Positions 1 to 12,417 of a stretch of DNA of 64,000 nt are shown piece by piece. The DNA comes from Tubiluchus corallicola (taxonomy: Eukaryota > Priapulida > Priapulimorpha > Priapulimorphida > Tubiluchidae): assembly GCA_030141605.1 (NCBI GenBank), contig JAQGDQ010000066.1, forward strand, positions 620,001 through 684,000. Reading direction: 5' to 3'. How positions within the stretch are numbered: position 1 is the first letter of the stretch; every line of letters begins with the position of its first letter. A program made the position numbers and the translations under genes. The notes under the pieces are model-generated. The model was not told where the DNA came from, did no database searches, and saw only the letters and a program-made list of their open reading frames with translations.

Positions 1-391
1 CGTCTGCTTATTCATTTAGAGCTCAGGTGTTGAACTAGGTGAGTGACATTCATCATGCTCTGCCGAATTTTCTCGCTAAATTAATTTGATGGTTCTTAAT
101 TACGGCACACCCTGACAGCTCGATTCAAAAATAGATTAACGTGGTGGGTGCAAAATAACGATGCTTATCAAATGCTCTGCACCGAATTTGACCCAGCAAC
201 GGCACATATGGCACAGTTCTAAGCCGTTCAAAGCCCAGTTTCCAGATATGTAGTTAGCACGTAGATTAATAAATTCAAATTAAAATATGGTAAAGTTTGA
301 AGTACGAACTAGCTAGTGAAAATAATTTCATGATACAATTAATAACTAGGAGATAACTCTTAATGGGAAGAATAGATAGCATAGTATTTGC

Positions 392-397
392 TTTATT
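392..397 (-). terminator. Candidate polyadenylation signal
   Basis: TTTATT on the plus strand reads AATAAA on the minus strand, about 105 bases beyond the stop codon of the small membrane-protein gene at 501-1031. The spacing suits a 3' UTR end, but such hexamers are common by chance in AT-rich DNA. The rest of 1-500 shows no supported gene. Confidence 0.4.
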
Positions 398-500
398 GTA
401 TAACTTGATGCATTTCGTTTTCACGCCGCTACTACATAGATAGTAATTGTTAGTAATAGTATTGTTAGTAATTCAAAGATTTGACTAGAAATTCCAGCTA

Positions 501-1031
501 TTAATGTACCACCCTCCAACGAACCTTATTCTTCCGTTTCCGTTTTCTCGGTCGTTGATTCACGGCTACTTGCTCTGCACTCCCATCTTCCATTACCATT
601 TGAGGACCTCCCCATTCTGGACCGGTCAGCATACACAGACGGCCCTCGCCGAACCCCAACTTGCTGAATTTGTACGTGTACATGTCTTTCCTTCCCGCAG
701 GTACAGTAGTAGTAGCTTCACTCTTTTTCAAGGCAGACTCAGGTGAGACACGCGACACATCCTCTTGCTTCACAGGCGTCAACCGGGTGTTAGTTTTCCC
801 CGATTTTGACTTAACACGCGCTGGTTTAACACGTTCCTTATTCACAGGTATCACGTAATATATCTTCCTCTTGGTGAGATGAAGATACTGGCACAACCAC
901 CACAACCAGAGAGTGAATAGGAAGATGGCTACTGTAGCAACGCTGACGAGTACAGCGCTGAAATCAGGTTCTGGCGGTGGAATGCCGACCGACACGTCGT
1001 CGGGCGCAGCCGGCCCACCTCCGTTATGCAT
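501..1031 (-). CDS. Small single-pass membrane protein, unknown family
   Basis: A 176-residue open frame without introns. Residues 1-24 are Pro/Gly/Asp-rich and lack a signal peptide. A hydrophobic segment at about residues 25-48 (core VATVAIFLFTLWLWWL) is a convincing single transmembrane helix. It is followed by a positively charged tail with Lys/Arg clusters near residues 52-76 and at the C-terminus (RPRKRKRKNK). By the positive-inside rule the tail should be cytosolic and the short N-terminus outside. I do not recognise the family. The start is the first ATG after an in-frame TGA. A short overlapping frame just upstream (929-1174) uses another phase and looks less protein-like in the shared part. 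An AATAAA follows the stop. GC is higher than in the surroundings, as expected of coding sequence. It may be a nested gene in a spectraplakin intron, or the next gene downstream. Confidence 0.6.
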   Translation of the reverse strand: MHNGGGPAAPDDVSVGIPPPEPDFSAVLVSVATVAIFLFTLWLWWLCQYLHLTKRKIYYVIPVNKERVKPARVKSKSGKTNTRLTPVKQEDVSRVSPESALKKSEATTTVPAGRKDMYTYKFSKLGFGEGRLCMLTGPEWGGPQMVMEDGSAEQVAVNQRPRKRKRKNKVRWRVVH

Positions 1032-3544
1032 GGTTTGACACCCGGGGGCAAGACCGCAGCTCTTACTTCACTACCGTGGCGTCGTTTGCTGTCTTTTCCT
1101 CGCTTAGACATCATGGGTGCGGTATCAACGTTTACCGTGCAAACAACCTTCTTAACTCGTAAACTTTTGCTCATAGATTGTAACTAAACAAACACATATT
1201 CGCCTAATCGTGTATGCGAAAATTCACTGTTGCTGACATGTACACTGTCAAGCAGCTCATGCGGGGACTTTATCAAACTACTGATGTTTACATTACCTGT
1301 TTACAGTTACATACACCTGCACTTTTACCTGGGCGCACTTGAGTCAAGGTACGTCGAATCAAAAACACAGAAAAACATCAGCAAAGTGGAATGCAGGCCC
1401 AGTAATCGAGACCAAACAAAAATACAATTGCCATCCTTTGTGAGACACAACGCTAAAGGTCGTCTTGTTGTTTGGTCCTTGACACATACATGTATAACAT
1501 GTATGTGTCCTTTAGTGAGCCCGTCCGTACATTGTTTTCAGATTATAAAAAGTATTAAGTGTCAATCGAAATAGACTGCTGAAAATTTCAAAAAATTGTT
1601 AAAATGTTGCCAAATGGAATGATTGATGACAAGTAGAAGCCTTAAGATACCAAAATATTCTAAGTTTTGCTACCATTGCTTCAGCTACACAAGACTTACA
1701 CTGTATGTAGCCATGTCGGTATTTTTTGCAGACAATTTAGAAACTAACTGTGCACTGTTAAGCTTTTTTAATATAGCTGTCAATGTTCATAGTTACGATA
1801 AGACCCGCATCTTTTTACACCAAATCTTAATTCTAGCAGCAGTTTCTGGTTTCTATGGAAACATGAGTAGCACAGCCCCCATTCTATTAACAAGACTCTG
1901 GACCGTTCACTCTCTTTCAAATACTTCCTTTCAGCTAACATGGATTTCAACTAACAGGGTATGACAAACACCTACGCAAGCTGTTGACTTGATCGCTAGT
2001 TGAGTCCCGACAGCACCTGTAGCATAACAGATACGGCAAGATTTGCAATTTGTAATATTCCTTTGACAATCGACTTCTTTTGAGACACATAGTTGAACAT
2101 GTATGCATTACAAAAACGAGTGTATATCTGTTAAGTTTAAAGCTCGTTTTAACTTCTTTAGGTAAATGCGATGCTACATAAGTAGTAAAAAAGAGTAAAT
2201 TAACGAGGACACACTTACGCTATGAACAGTTGCAAATGTGGGTAAATCGGGATCTATTATTGCTTAGCCTTAGAACAAACAAGAGATTGACCTACAAGCA
2301 CGTAACTTAACTATGCAGAGTCATCCAGTGGCAAGTTTAGTGAACTTATCAGCATGTGTGTCGCAAGGTTGAACACCGAAGAAAATGCTGTTTTTCTGAA
2401 ATTTGTTGATAATTTAAGAACTTTACTTTCTAAAGTAATGACAAACAATGATTTTTATTTTTTGCAACACGAAACGTGAATTTTGCGTTGAACAATTTCT
2501 TGTTTGATAGAAACACTTCAAAATATGGACCAACAGCTGACATACGCAAATGACAAACTGACTTATATTTAGCAATGTAACAAATGCTATGATTTCCGTG
2601 CAGATACAATTATTCAGCTTGATATAACTCCAAAAAAGATACTCCTTGATATGAAAATACATGCATTTATAATTACTGACAAGTTGTCCAAACAGTTTTT
2701 GTGCTGTTGGACTATAGGGGACCCACTAGACTTTAGTGCCACGCCCCAAACCCCCCCCTCCGCCAGACTTGCTGGTCACTGCCTTATTGGTTTATATACA
2801 AGAGATGAGAAGTCTAAATTGTAGCCCAGAGATCTATCCCTGGTTGTTGTAGTAAATAGATATCAAAATGCATAGATTATTGATACTGGTGTGTGAACAG
2901 CATGTTAAAGTGACAAATGGAAGTTAAGGTTTGGTTTCTGACGTGTGACTTCTGTCTTTTTACATTCAATGCATTTCATACCAATAGTAACCGAGTTTTG
3001 TTTTCTAAAACAATGAACAGTAAATATTTCACACAAAAACACATTGAAAGTTCTGTGTGCGTTAGGTCACATATCAACCAAATAAATTACCAAAGTCGGC
3101 TCTGTTTCTGAGCAGGTTCGCCACGTTTCAAGATCTAAATATTTTAGTTGCAGAGATTAGTTGAATTTCCCAACGTGTGGCTGGACAAAGACGGTTTATT
3201 TCCTACGCTAGCACAAATTTCTGGTGTTATTTTACATGAATAATGTCAAATTGTGGATATAGGCAGCAGGCAATGTTGTTTTACAATGAAATTAGCTAAA
3301 GTGTCTTGCAATTAGCTCAATATTACATATAATATTTACACATTTTCTCGTAATGTATCAGCCAGTGTGAATTTTTTAGACTTTTTAGAAAACCTTCAGT
3401 TTCCACATAAACAGAAAAGTCCACAGAACTGCATTTAATCACTCAATGAAAATCAGCAGTTCTATGCCTCAAAAGTAATAACTGCATGTAAACATATATG
3501 CTATAACAAGCCAAAACTAAATACAAAATAAAATGATTATTTAC
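1032..3544. other. Non-coding stretch between the small membrane gene and the giant exon
   Basis: No exon was recognised on either strand. It begins, on the minus strand, with the GT donor of the giant exon, so at least part is intron. It contains a small hairpin (1481-1509) and a C-rich patch near 2735-2765. I looked for the missing CH2 domain of spectraplakin here, using its Trp-x-Asp-Gly type codons, and did not find it. Confidence 0.5.
1481..1509. repeat. Perfect 12 bp hairpin
   Basis: GACACATACATG at 1481-1492 is the exact reverse complement of CATGTATGTGTC at 1498-1509, with a 5-base loop. A second, outer pair (CTAAAGG near 1453 and CCTTTAG near 1509-1515) could extend it as an imperfect structure. 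It may be the centre of a short fold-back element. Confidence 0.7.
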
Positions 3545-6500
3545 CTGTTTTAACACTGTGATTTCAGACACATCCTCAGCATCATCCCGAGAAAGATCAG
3601 TGAGAAGATCAGACACGGAAAGTATTTCTAAAGCATGCAAAACATTTCTAATTTCAGTTTTCTTGTCTGCCATAACTGCACTTATCCAAACATCTTCTAT
3701 GCACATCGAATGCAGTTTTGGTACACAGTGCTTCCACAGATGTTCATTTGAGGAGTAATTTACATTATGTGAACACTCACTACTGCTCCTTAGATGTTCT
3801 TCCCAGGTAGCAACTTCGTTATAATCAATTGACTCACTGAGATTTAATGCACAAGAGATATCAGCCTCAGACGATTTTGCTTCTTCTGAACTCTTACCCA
3901 TAGAGAGGCAAACATTTTCAAGTGCATTTTGAAAACAGGTTAAACTTGCGGAGTGAATCACTTCATGAGAGGTAGATGCATCACTAACATTAGGCAACGT
4001 TTTTTCTTCTTGTTCCACACTAGAAATAACCTCAGCATCAGAATCAAAACAAGCATCTGTTACTGAAGCAATGCCAGTATATTCATCATTACGAGATGAA
4101 AAACTGTCAAAAGATACAGCAGTTGCATTTATACTTTCGGTGGCTGTCATAAATGACAAACTGTTAACAGAATCAGTTACTTGGCTTGCATTGTCTTCGC
4201 TCACAATATGCAAGTCTTTTGTATTCTTGTCATCTGGACTAAGTGCATCCTTTGCTGATGTATATGCTTTCTCTTTACGTTGAAAAAGTAGTGACATAAA
4301 TTTGTCTGCCAAACTTTGAGGTTTTTCTTGGTCGACAGTGTCCATACCATTTACATCAGCAATAACATATTCTTCTTGAGCAACTTCAGTTATCTGGCTA
4401 ACCACTAAATGAAATGAAACATGTTCCCTAAAGGTGTAGGAAATTTCGTAATTTTTGTCATTTGGTAATCCGTTTGCTGCTTCGTGGTGCATTTTGGCAT
4501 TTTGATCATACAGTGATGCAGAGTCTGCATTTGCAGATGTGAACTCAGTATTATCACGAACAGTATGATTTGGCAGTGAAACAGAAGTAACTTCTTTTTG
4601 TTCATCTGTAGATGCTAAAGCTACCTGAAATTCATCAGCTGTCACATCAACTTTGCTGGTATCAAAAATGCAAGTAACTTCACCTGAAGATTCAGAAGCA
4701 GCTGTTGTTCTGTTTCTACCATTACTGCCAAGTCGAAAAGTTACGCCTTGGTCGTTCATTTTTTCATGCCCAAAGCATGACACAGGAACATCCTTTGGTA
4801 AATTGCCCCTGCTTTGTTCAATGTGGTTCAACTTTTTTGTTGAGGGTTTTGGGCCAGAACAAGCAATGGGAATTTCTGCACTTTCATTTTCATGATCAAG
4901 AGGTTCAACAGCATCATTTGGAAAAGGTTTGATGAGTGGTTTCTTAGACAGTTGTTTGTGCTGCTCATGTAAATTCACAATCTGCTTGCCAGCCTTGTCA
5001 AATGATACATCCACCTGCATTATTTGTGGCACAGCAAGACTTTTTGCTTTTGTGAGTAATTTGCCTAGTTTACCCAAAGAAGTAGTTTCTTTTTCTTCAT
5101 TGTAGTTATCTTCTTTTTCACTACCATCACAGTTATCACTGGTAGCAATATTATGGTTTTCGTTATGATCTTTCTTTAAAATGTGACAAGATTCCTTAAT
5201 TAGTGTCACTTCGCTATTTTGTAAACTACTTCCTGTATGATCTGAAAGTTTTGTGCTTTCATGCAACAGTGGATGAGAAATATCTTCTTCATCACTATTT
5301 TTCAACAGCTTCTTAGCACTTTCAACTTCACCTTCAAATAAATCTTCTGATACTGTTTGTTCTGACTGAATCAAACTATCCGTAAAATTGAAACTGTCAA
5401 TGACAACTTCATCATGATAAGTGTAAATGAGTCGACCTTGATCTTGGATGTCTATTACTGGAATTATAGTAGGTTGTACACTGACATGACTGCACACATC
5501 ACAGTGATCATTAACATCACGTAAAGATGCAGCAGGGTTTTTCTGAACAATATCATCATAGCAATCAGTAGGTGCAATGCTTGCAATAACAGGTGGTTCA
5601 TCATTACTTGAGTTTGCCCCATTTCTTTGACTGGAACTGGCAACTTTCTTCCTACGTTTTCTGGGTTTAGGCACTGGAGGTGAAGGTGAACTTGAAAGTA
5701 TGTACTCCTCAGCTAAGGTAGATTCAACCATGCTCACTTCATTTACTTCACCATTTTCATAGCTTTCAGAAGTCTCTGGCGAATTCAAAGATGCTGTTCC
5801 ATCAAAAGCTCCATAGGCAGCGCTGTTCGCAGGTAAGCTGGTTTCATCACCTTCTGTGCCCAATACTTGACCGACATAAACCAAAGGAAGTTTCTTCGAA
5901 TGGAGTTCTTCCACATGCACAAGTTGATACGGTGACAATTCGTCAACAGTTGAAACTTGAGCCTGAGCACAATTAACCTCAAATTCCTCTGCTGTATAAT
6001 AATTAGACTTAACCGATTCTTCTAATGGAATCCTAATAGAGCCAGATTTCTTTCGCGACAAAAATGAGGAATAAATGCCTCCTTTTAGCCGCTTGATAGG
6101 TGTCTTTTTATCGCCATAATTGAATGTGTTCGAGCGGCTAACCGTGTTAGTCTTTCTTGTCTGTTTGAACAGGTCCTTTCGACTGCTCGAATCAAGCAAT
6201 GAGATTATTTCACAAGATTCTCTTTCAGGGATATCAGAAAATACATCACCTGGGTCATTACTATCCCCTAGAATACCAACATCTTGTGGATCAAATATAA
6301 TATCACGTTTCCAATCTATTGGTATATTAGTGCTATGAGGTCTTTTTGTGGTGGAATCCTGCTGCACTGATGGTTTACCAATACCAACTTCATCATTTGA
6401 CACAGAGTTTTCATCGCTTGAGGTAGTTTCAGTTTTACGATCCAAACTAGACTGCCATTGCTTCGAGGTGTAAAATGTCTGAGTGTATGGGGCACTAGAC

Positions 6501-6934
6501 GATCGAGGGCGGCACTTTATATCATCACTTGCTTCACTAAATGCACTTGCACTAATATTATTTAACGATCCTCCAAATTTCTCTCCACGCGACACACCAC
6601 ATGTAGCAAGGTTGTTAGATGGTTGAAATGGCACCAGGGACTGTTGTGATACCGAAGGTGCCAAACATTCGAGTTCAACAGCAAAGCATGATTTGATGTC
6701 ATTTTCCTTATCTGTTGCACACACTGTCCTTCTAGAATTATAAACATAGTTTTCCACTTTAAGTTTACGAACTGGAGACAAAGCTTTGGGAGACTTCACT
6801 TTTGGGATCATCACCCAGTAAGGGTTCCAGTCAAAAAACAGCTGTCGTGACATATTTAAAAAGTGCACAACCACATCATCCTTGTGCAATTTCTTTGTGC
6901 AAAAGCACTGCAGCAGAAGTCTCTTAGCAGCCAT
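3545..6934 (-). CDS. Giant disordered exon (about 1,130 codons), probably spectraplakin
   Basis: The frame stays open for about 3.4 kb and ends, on the minus strand, at CAG followed by GTAAAT, an intact donor in phase 0. The polypeptide is rich in Ser, Glu, Asp and Thr with no globular domain I recognise. Features are a proline/basic cluster (PSPPVPKPRKRRKKV, coded at about 5645-5695) that could bind SH3 domains or act as a nuclear signal, a basic patch near KRLKGGIYSSFLSRKKSG, and an acidic helix-like C-terminus (DLLTDLSRDDAEDVSEI). An ATG at 6934 follows an in-frame TGA, so this could be a first exon. Alternatively AGs inside the first 90 bases (for example CTTCTGCTGCAG before TGC, phase 0) would make it an internal exon after the CH1 exons, which also end in phase 0. 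Coding status is firm; membership of the spectraplakin gene is inference. Confidence 0.85.
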
Positions 6935-7561
6935 AATTTCACGCACTCAATGAAAAAGTTACTTATACTAGCTTTTATAGGATTTTCACAGATAGCAGTT
7001 TCAGCAAGCACAGCTTTTGAACTTTGTCCAATTATGGTGGCAGTGAAGAAGCAATATTTCCTGTTATAGTCTTTTATTGCACAAACACACATGCAACTGC
7101 TGGTAAAACTATGCCAGACTAAGGTGTCTACGCCAGATGTCGCACCTAGCTGGCAAATTGGTAATTCTGAAGCAATACTAAAAGTCAATACGTAGTTGCC
7201 ATTAGCAATTCTAATAGCTAAATGCCATTCCAAGACAAACATTGCCATGATTAAAGTTCAGTGTAAGAGTTTTTGTCAGTTTATTTGCAAAGTCTGAATC
7301 ATATTCAGGAGTTGTTGTTCCCAAGTAAAAACCACCCCTTATTCAACAAGCAATGGATCGCCACACCTACGTCACACTAGCCTGTTGTGTATGACAACAG
7401 GAGAAGAGATTTGGTAAACAAGCAAACACTATTGCACAGCCTACAAGATAAATATGTGTGTATTAGCATTTGAAATGTGCCGCACCGAACAGGTATCTTG
7501 TCAAGGGTAACAAAGATATCATATCAAAGAAATGTGACCGAAATTTTTGTTACAAAAAATG

Positions 7562-7852
7562 AAAGTAAATGGATGTGACTGAGAAAAAAAGCCAACCAGT
7601 GCTGTAGAGTAAGTAAAGTAAACTGATGTGACAAAGAAACCAAACAGGACTATGAACAGATGGATGTGACAGGCGACTGTAAGCAGATGCACATGAAGCC
7701 ACCTAGTACTGTAAGAAGATGGATGTAGCGAAAGAAGCCAATTAGAATTGTAACGAGTTGGATGTGACAAAAGAAGCTAATGAGTACTACTGCAGTAGGC
7801 AGATGTGATAAAGAAGCCAGCCAGCGCTGTAAGTAGATGGATATTGACAAAT
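7562..7852. repeat. Degenerate minisatellite, about 8 units of 27-48 bp
   Basis: Units follow the pattern GATGGATGTGACAAAGAAGC, then a short variable part, then a CAGTACTGTAAGCA-like end. They vary in length and have diverged by substitutions and small deletions. No unit keeps a common reading frame, so this is non-coding satellite-like DNA. Confidence 0.75.
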
Positions 7853-10119
7853 TAATCACTGTAACTAAGAGTTTGCTTTTTCACCTTCGGCAGAGTCAAG
7901 ATTTCTTTCTTATCATCTTACCACAACTAAAATGGCCCAATTCGAAATTTCATGAAAGTGAAAAAATGTCAGTAAAAACTACGAAAAAAACTGTTCCAGC
8001 CTTTTTGGCAAATAAAATAGGTATGATAAATGCCACAGAATCACATTTTTTAATTGCTTATATAGTTTCTGTAACAATATGACTACCAAATTTAAGCATT
8101 TAAGAATACCAGATAACTTTCTTCTCACACAAAAAACCCAAATGCTAAGAAATAAGAAATAAAACTCAACAAATTACTGACCATGAGCACTTTTTATACT
8201 AATGTAGAGTAGACAATGGGAACAGAAGATAAAACATACGGCCAGACCTCAAAAAAGCTGTAGATGAAACATAAAAATAATTTGAAGTGACACAAAATCA
8301 TCGATACTCACTTAACAGGAGGTTATTTAACACAGTTCGCAATAAGGATGGCATTTTCAATGATAAACATTATTTATCACAAAACAAAGCTACAATAAAG
8401 CCTATTATGATACTATAACAGCCTACTGTAATAAACAAACTAACATCTAATGCACTTCCATCAGGCTTTTACACGGTGCACACTGAAATTTTTCAAGTTG
8501 TTTCGAAGTGGCACTCTGGCAACAGACTTTGCTGACCTGCAGCAGAAACGGAAAAAAGTCGACAACATCTACGCTTACAAAACTAATATCACGATTATTT
8601 GCACTCAGCAAATGCTGAATAACATTTTCTCAGAAATGCAATACTCAAAAACAAGCTAAGACCGAATGTGGCACTGGACCCTCAAGATTTAGCGGCACTG
8701 GTGACTAATCAACATTAGGCATTGGAAAAGAGGCACTTATACCTGGCACAATCAAATAGACGTAACAGAAAAAACGCCACAACTAAAGTTGATGATCTAT
8801 AGAAATTCATAAATTAAAAACTCTTCTTGCAGCAATAAAAGAGAAGCATTGTCGAGTTTTGTAAAATAAGCAAATTAAGGAAACCACTACCTTCCACGAT
8901 TTAAAGTGAAACAAACGTACCACCTGCACAAAAGACCTAATTAAAATCGAAAATTTTAAGCATGGGTTAAACGAATGTTGCAAATGTTGAAACAATGGCA
9001 GCATGAAGCCTTGAATTGGCATAAGTAGCTATTTAGTTAATGTTTAATCACTAATTACAGAAAGCTGACGGAAACATCTATAATTCTCACTTTTGAAGCA
9101 ACAACAAACGTAAAACTGTCACCGAGTCTGAGTACTTCCAAGTCTTTTTTAACTTAACACACTATTTAAAACTGTATAATGTGGACTGTGTGCTAACGAT
9201 GTACACCTTTAGTAAACAAACAGTCTGAGTGTATGAATCAGTATATTCCAAATCGCTTGACCACGCTAAATGACCAACGAAAGTTTAAGGACCTATTTAA
9301 TAAAACACGTTTCTAGTAAAAGCCCACAATTTCATGGCTATTGCACAGGAGCCGACCTGCTTGCATAAACTGCTAATACAAACGTCCTGTTCCCAAAGGT
9401 TCCGAAAATAAAGGCTAGTCACACAATGGCAGCGCATAAAAAGTGCTGATTACATTTAGATCTCGAGTCTTAAACGTTAAAAAGTGCGGAGCTCCAAGTC
9501 AATTAGATAACGCACAGGTACACAGTATTGCGACGTAAGATTCATAACGAATAACGATTTTGATCTTTAAATGTCGCATGTTCACTGTACATTTTTTGGC
9601 TACTTATTCTACTTAGAAACTGAAATACAACAACAGAATTAAATCTATGAATACAACACAATTGCGCACCATTGCCGGAGAATTCAACACAGGTAATGTG
9701 TCTGGTAACGAAATCAAACAGTCAAAACGCCAAACACGTGTGCAGAATACTTCAACGGGTTTTGAATTAAAACTTTTTCCCTCTTTACGCACTTAATCCC
9801 TCTTCTACAGTTGATACGTGCAAGACGGCAGGGGGCGCGAAAAACAACAATGAATCTTAAACCTGTACACGTATTGTGTATAAAAACATCATCCAAGTTG
9901 TTTAAAGGAATTATGAATACGATGACGGGAAGCTTTCCTACCAACATATTATTATTTTAGATTTATATGATATAGCAAGAAGACTATCATTGCATCGTAT
10001 CCTATCAAAACAGTAGCGTGTAAGCTCTGCGTGCGTTTATAATCTGACAAACAAAAGCCTGTTTAATTAACAATGTTGCAAAGTTAAATAGTTCAAAACA
10101 CTTAACTACACCTGGTAAT

Positions 10120-10179
10120 GGACTGAAGTACAGTAATGTACCCAAATTTGGATTGAAGTACAGTAGTGTACCCAAATTT
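10120..10179. repeat. Tandem duplication, two 30 bp copies
   Basis: GGACTGAAGTACAGTAATG and GGATTGAAGTACAGTAGTG each begin a 30 bp unit ending in TACCCAAATTT. The copies are adjacent and differ at two positions. Confidence 0.85.
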
Positions 10180-12324
10180 CGTACAAGATGGGGATAGGCA
10201 GGAAAGAAACCTCACTAGCTGCTCCAAACAAGCAGTCCAGCACTCTACAGTTGATTTTAGTACCGGATTATATCACAAATCCTTATTAAAATCTTATTAA
10301 CGGTAGCAACAGGTAAACCACTAAATTTCCCTTTTTGAATGATTTACATAAAAATGTGAAGTTCTACAAAAATCCACATCTTTCAATCAATCAATCTTTG
10401 AATGAATGAAACAATAATGATTAGGATTATGATTACTACAAAAAAATCTAAGATTGAATACAAGTACCAACTGGAAAGTAGTATTCAGTCCACAACATCA
10501 AGAATTCTAAGATCTTTGGAAAATTGAAACAACTACCATCTTATTACAAATTATACAACATTTATGATACTCAGTGCAATAACATATTGTGAATAGTCAT
10601 ATCTGTTCATGAGTTATCCTTCTCACAAAAAACTCTGTTACAGAGTATAATTTTAAAGCAACTATTAAGTATTGATTGAAAAACTGTCAGTCACTCATTT
10701 ACAGTAGCACAAAATGATACCGCTAGCTAAATTTTCTTCATCTGGGGTTTACATACAGAATACAAGGTGTTAAATTTAATGATGATGAAGGCGATGATGA
10801 TGATGACAACAATGGCGAGAAGTAACCTCCAATCAACTAATGAAATTTTACCCTTCTCAAGCATAATGACAGAGCTTAATACAGAACGCACTAAAATTAA
10901 GCACCGTGTACAGTCTTGAGCAAAATAAACCTAGTTTAAATGACTGTTCAAAAAACTAGGACCAGGCACACAGCAAAAGCACACTTTTAATTTCACTTTA
11001 CCAACAATATGATACATTGCGAGATCTCACTGCCATCTACCAGCAGATAAATGTAACAAAATTATCTTTAGTCATCCATTAGAACGTCATGCACCGTAGC
11101 AAGAAAAATATTGTTGTAAAACACTTCAGAAGATAAAAATTTCTTTAGAATAACATTCCCAACGTTCGTTACATTTCAGTAAGAACCGTCATCGTTTTCC
11201 AGTATAAAATGTACCTCTCATCACAAAACATAAAACAGAAAAACAAAATTTACTGGGTACTGTACTTCAAATACACACAAATCTAATCTGGTACTTGTCT
11301 ATCAATGTTCAAAATGAAACATGTGAGGGGTTCTTATCTAATATGACAGCAAACTTGAGCTTATGCCAGGGGGAATTTCCTTAGTCATAAAATCCTGCAA
11401 AACTGTACAACACAATAGTAAACATCAGGAATACAGAGAACTTTGTGTTATAAAAATTCACAAAATTTGTAAACTGCAAAGCACCAAAGGCTGATAAACT
11501 ATTTCAATAAATGCAGGTATTTTACAATACCATAGATGCTATCACATCCCTGAAAGATATGCAAGTTCCTTATTTATAGTGCAAGAGAGGTGTCAAATGC
11601 AGCATTACAATATAATCTAAGCAAACAGACTTATCAAAGATAGAATGAAGTCATATCAGGGACATATATAACACACATATAAGTCTGTTGTGTACCTACA
11701 TCATGGTTTAACTATTCAGATGTACGTCAATCAGTCCTACTTTGAGTAATTTACCACTGAAGTAAACAATACCCCTTTTACTAACTGCCTTGACTACTGG
11801 ATTTACATATTCGTGCCGTATACCTGTGTTTAATCTTAGCTAATATGTATTACATGTTAAATAGTTAACCATGCAATCATGAAATCTAATGTTACTTAAA
11901 CACTCACTCATCTTACATTCAATAATTAGTGGCAGTTGTTGTTGTTGTCATTCTTGCATTAAAAATGTCTGAAAAACATTGGCGATTTTGGCAGCACAGA
12001 CAACACTAGTACGGATTTGTTACCCTTGGGGAGAAGAGTCAAGACAATCAACGGCTACGAAATTACTTTCAGTGAAACTATCAAGTGTTGTATTTGACTC
12101 AAACCAAGCAAGTAAATGGTGTAAAGTGCTGCCACCTAGACGTGTTCTTCAGAAAAGTGAGTCATCGATATTTTGATTCACAACAAGCAATCAAATGTTG
12201 GATATTTTTTCATGAATCATTATGTTGTTTGAAAGTTTGAACATGTTAACGTATTTCTATCATTGTGTGCATGCAAATAATAATATCGATATCAAAGAAT
12301 AAACTTAACACAAAAATATCCTAC

Positions 12325-12417
12325 CTGGAAGTGCAGTATAATTGTCCATATTAAACCCAGTGTCAACTTTGGATTACCATCTACTATGTCGTCAGGACGG
12401 ATATTTACAATTTTAAT
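12325..12417 (-). CDS. MACF1/DST: Spectraplakin exon: end of CH1 domain
   Basis: A 93-base exon (31 codons, phase 0 at both ends) between an acceptor reading TTTTTTCTAG and a donor GTAGGA. It encodes the last third of a calponin-homology domain: [20 protein letters not shown] followed by [11 protein letters not shown]. The block [25 protein letters not shown] is the hallmark of CH1 in spectraplakins and plectin. It forms part of the actin-binding surface. In the family the next residues are ISDI and then the CH2 domain; no such exon follows within the window. Identification of the domain is firm. Naming the spectraplakin subfamily rests mostly on the upstream first exon at 43859-44051. Confidence 0.95.

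Larger units (their letters stand above)
6947..12324. other. Intron or spacer between CH1 exon and giant exon
   Basis: On the minus strand this runs from the donor of the last CH1 exon to the giant exon. I scanned both strands for CH2 exons and found none. It contains a minisatellite (7562-7852), a 30 bp duplication (10120-10179) and a GAT-rich patch near 10780-10806. An open frame on the plus strand ending at about 12162 before GTGAGT is too weak to call an exon. Confidence 0.5.

Noticed and set aside
1-47. CTAG/GTGAGT donor-like site on the plus strand at the window edge
   Set aside because: Too little upstream sequence is visible to judge a frame.
11979-12176. Plus-strand 65-codon frame with a GTGAGT near its end
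   Set aside because: It starts at TTG, has no convincing acceptor, no recognisable product, and lies antisense to the spectraplakin intron. The donor match alone is not enough.
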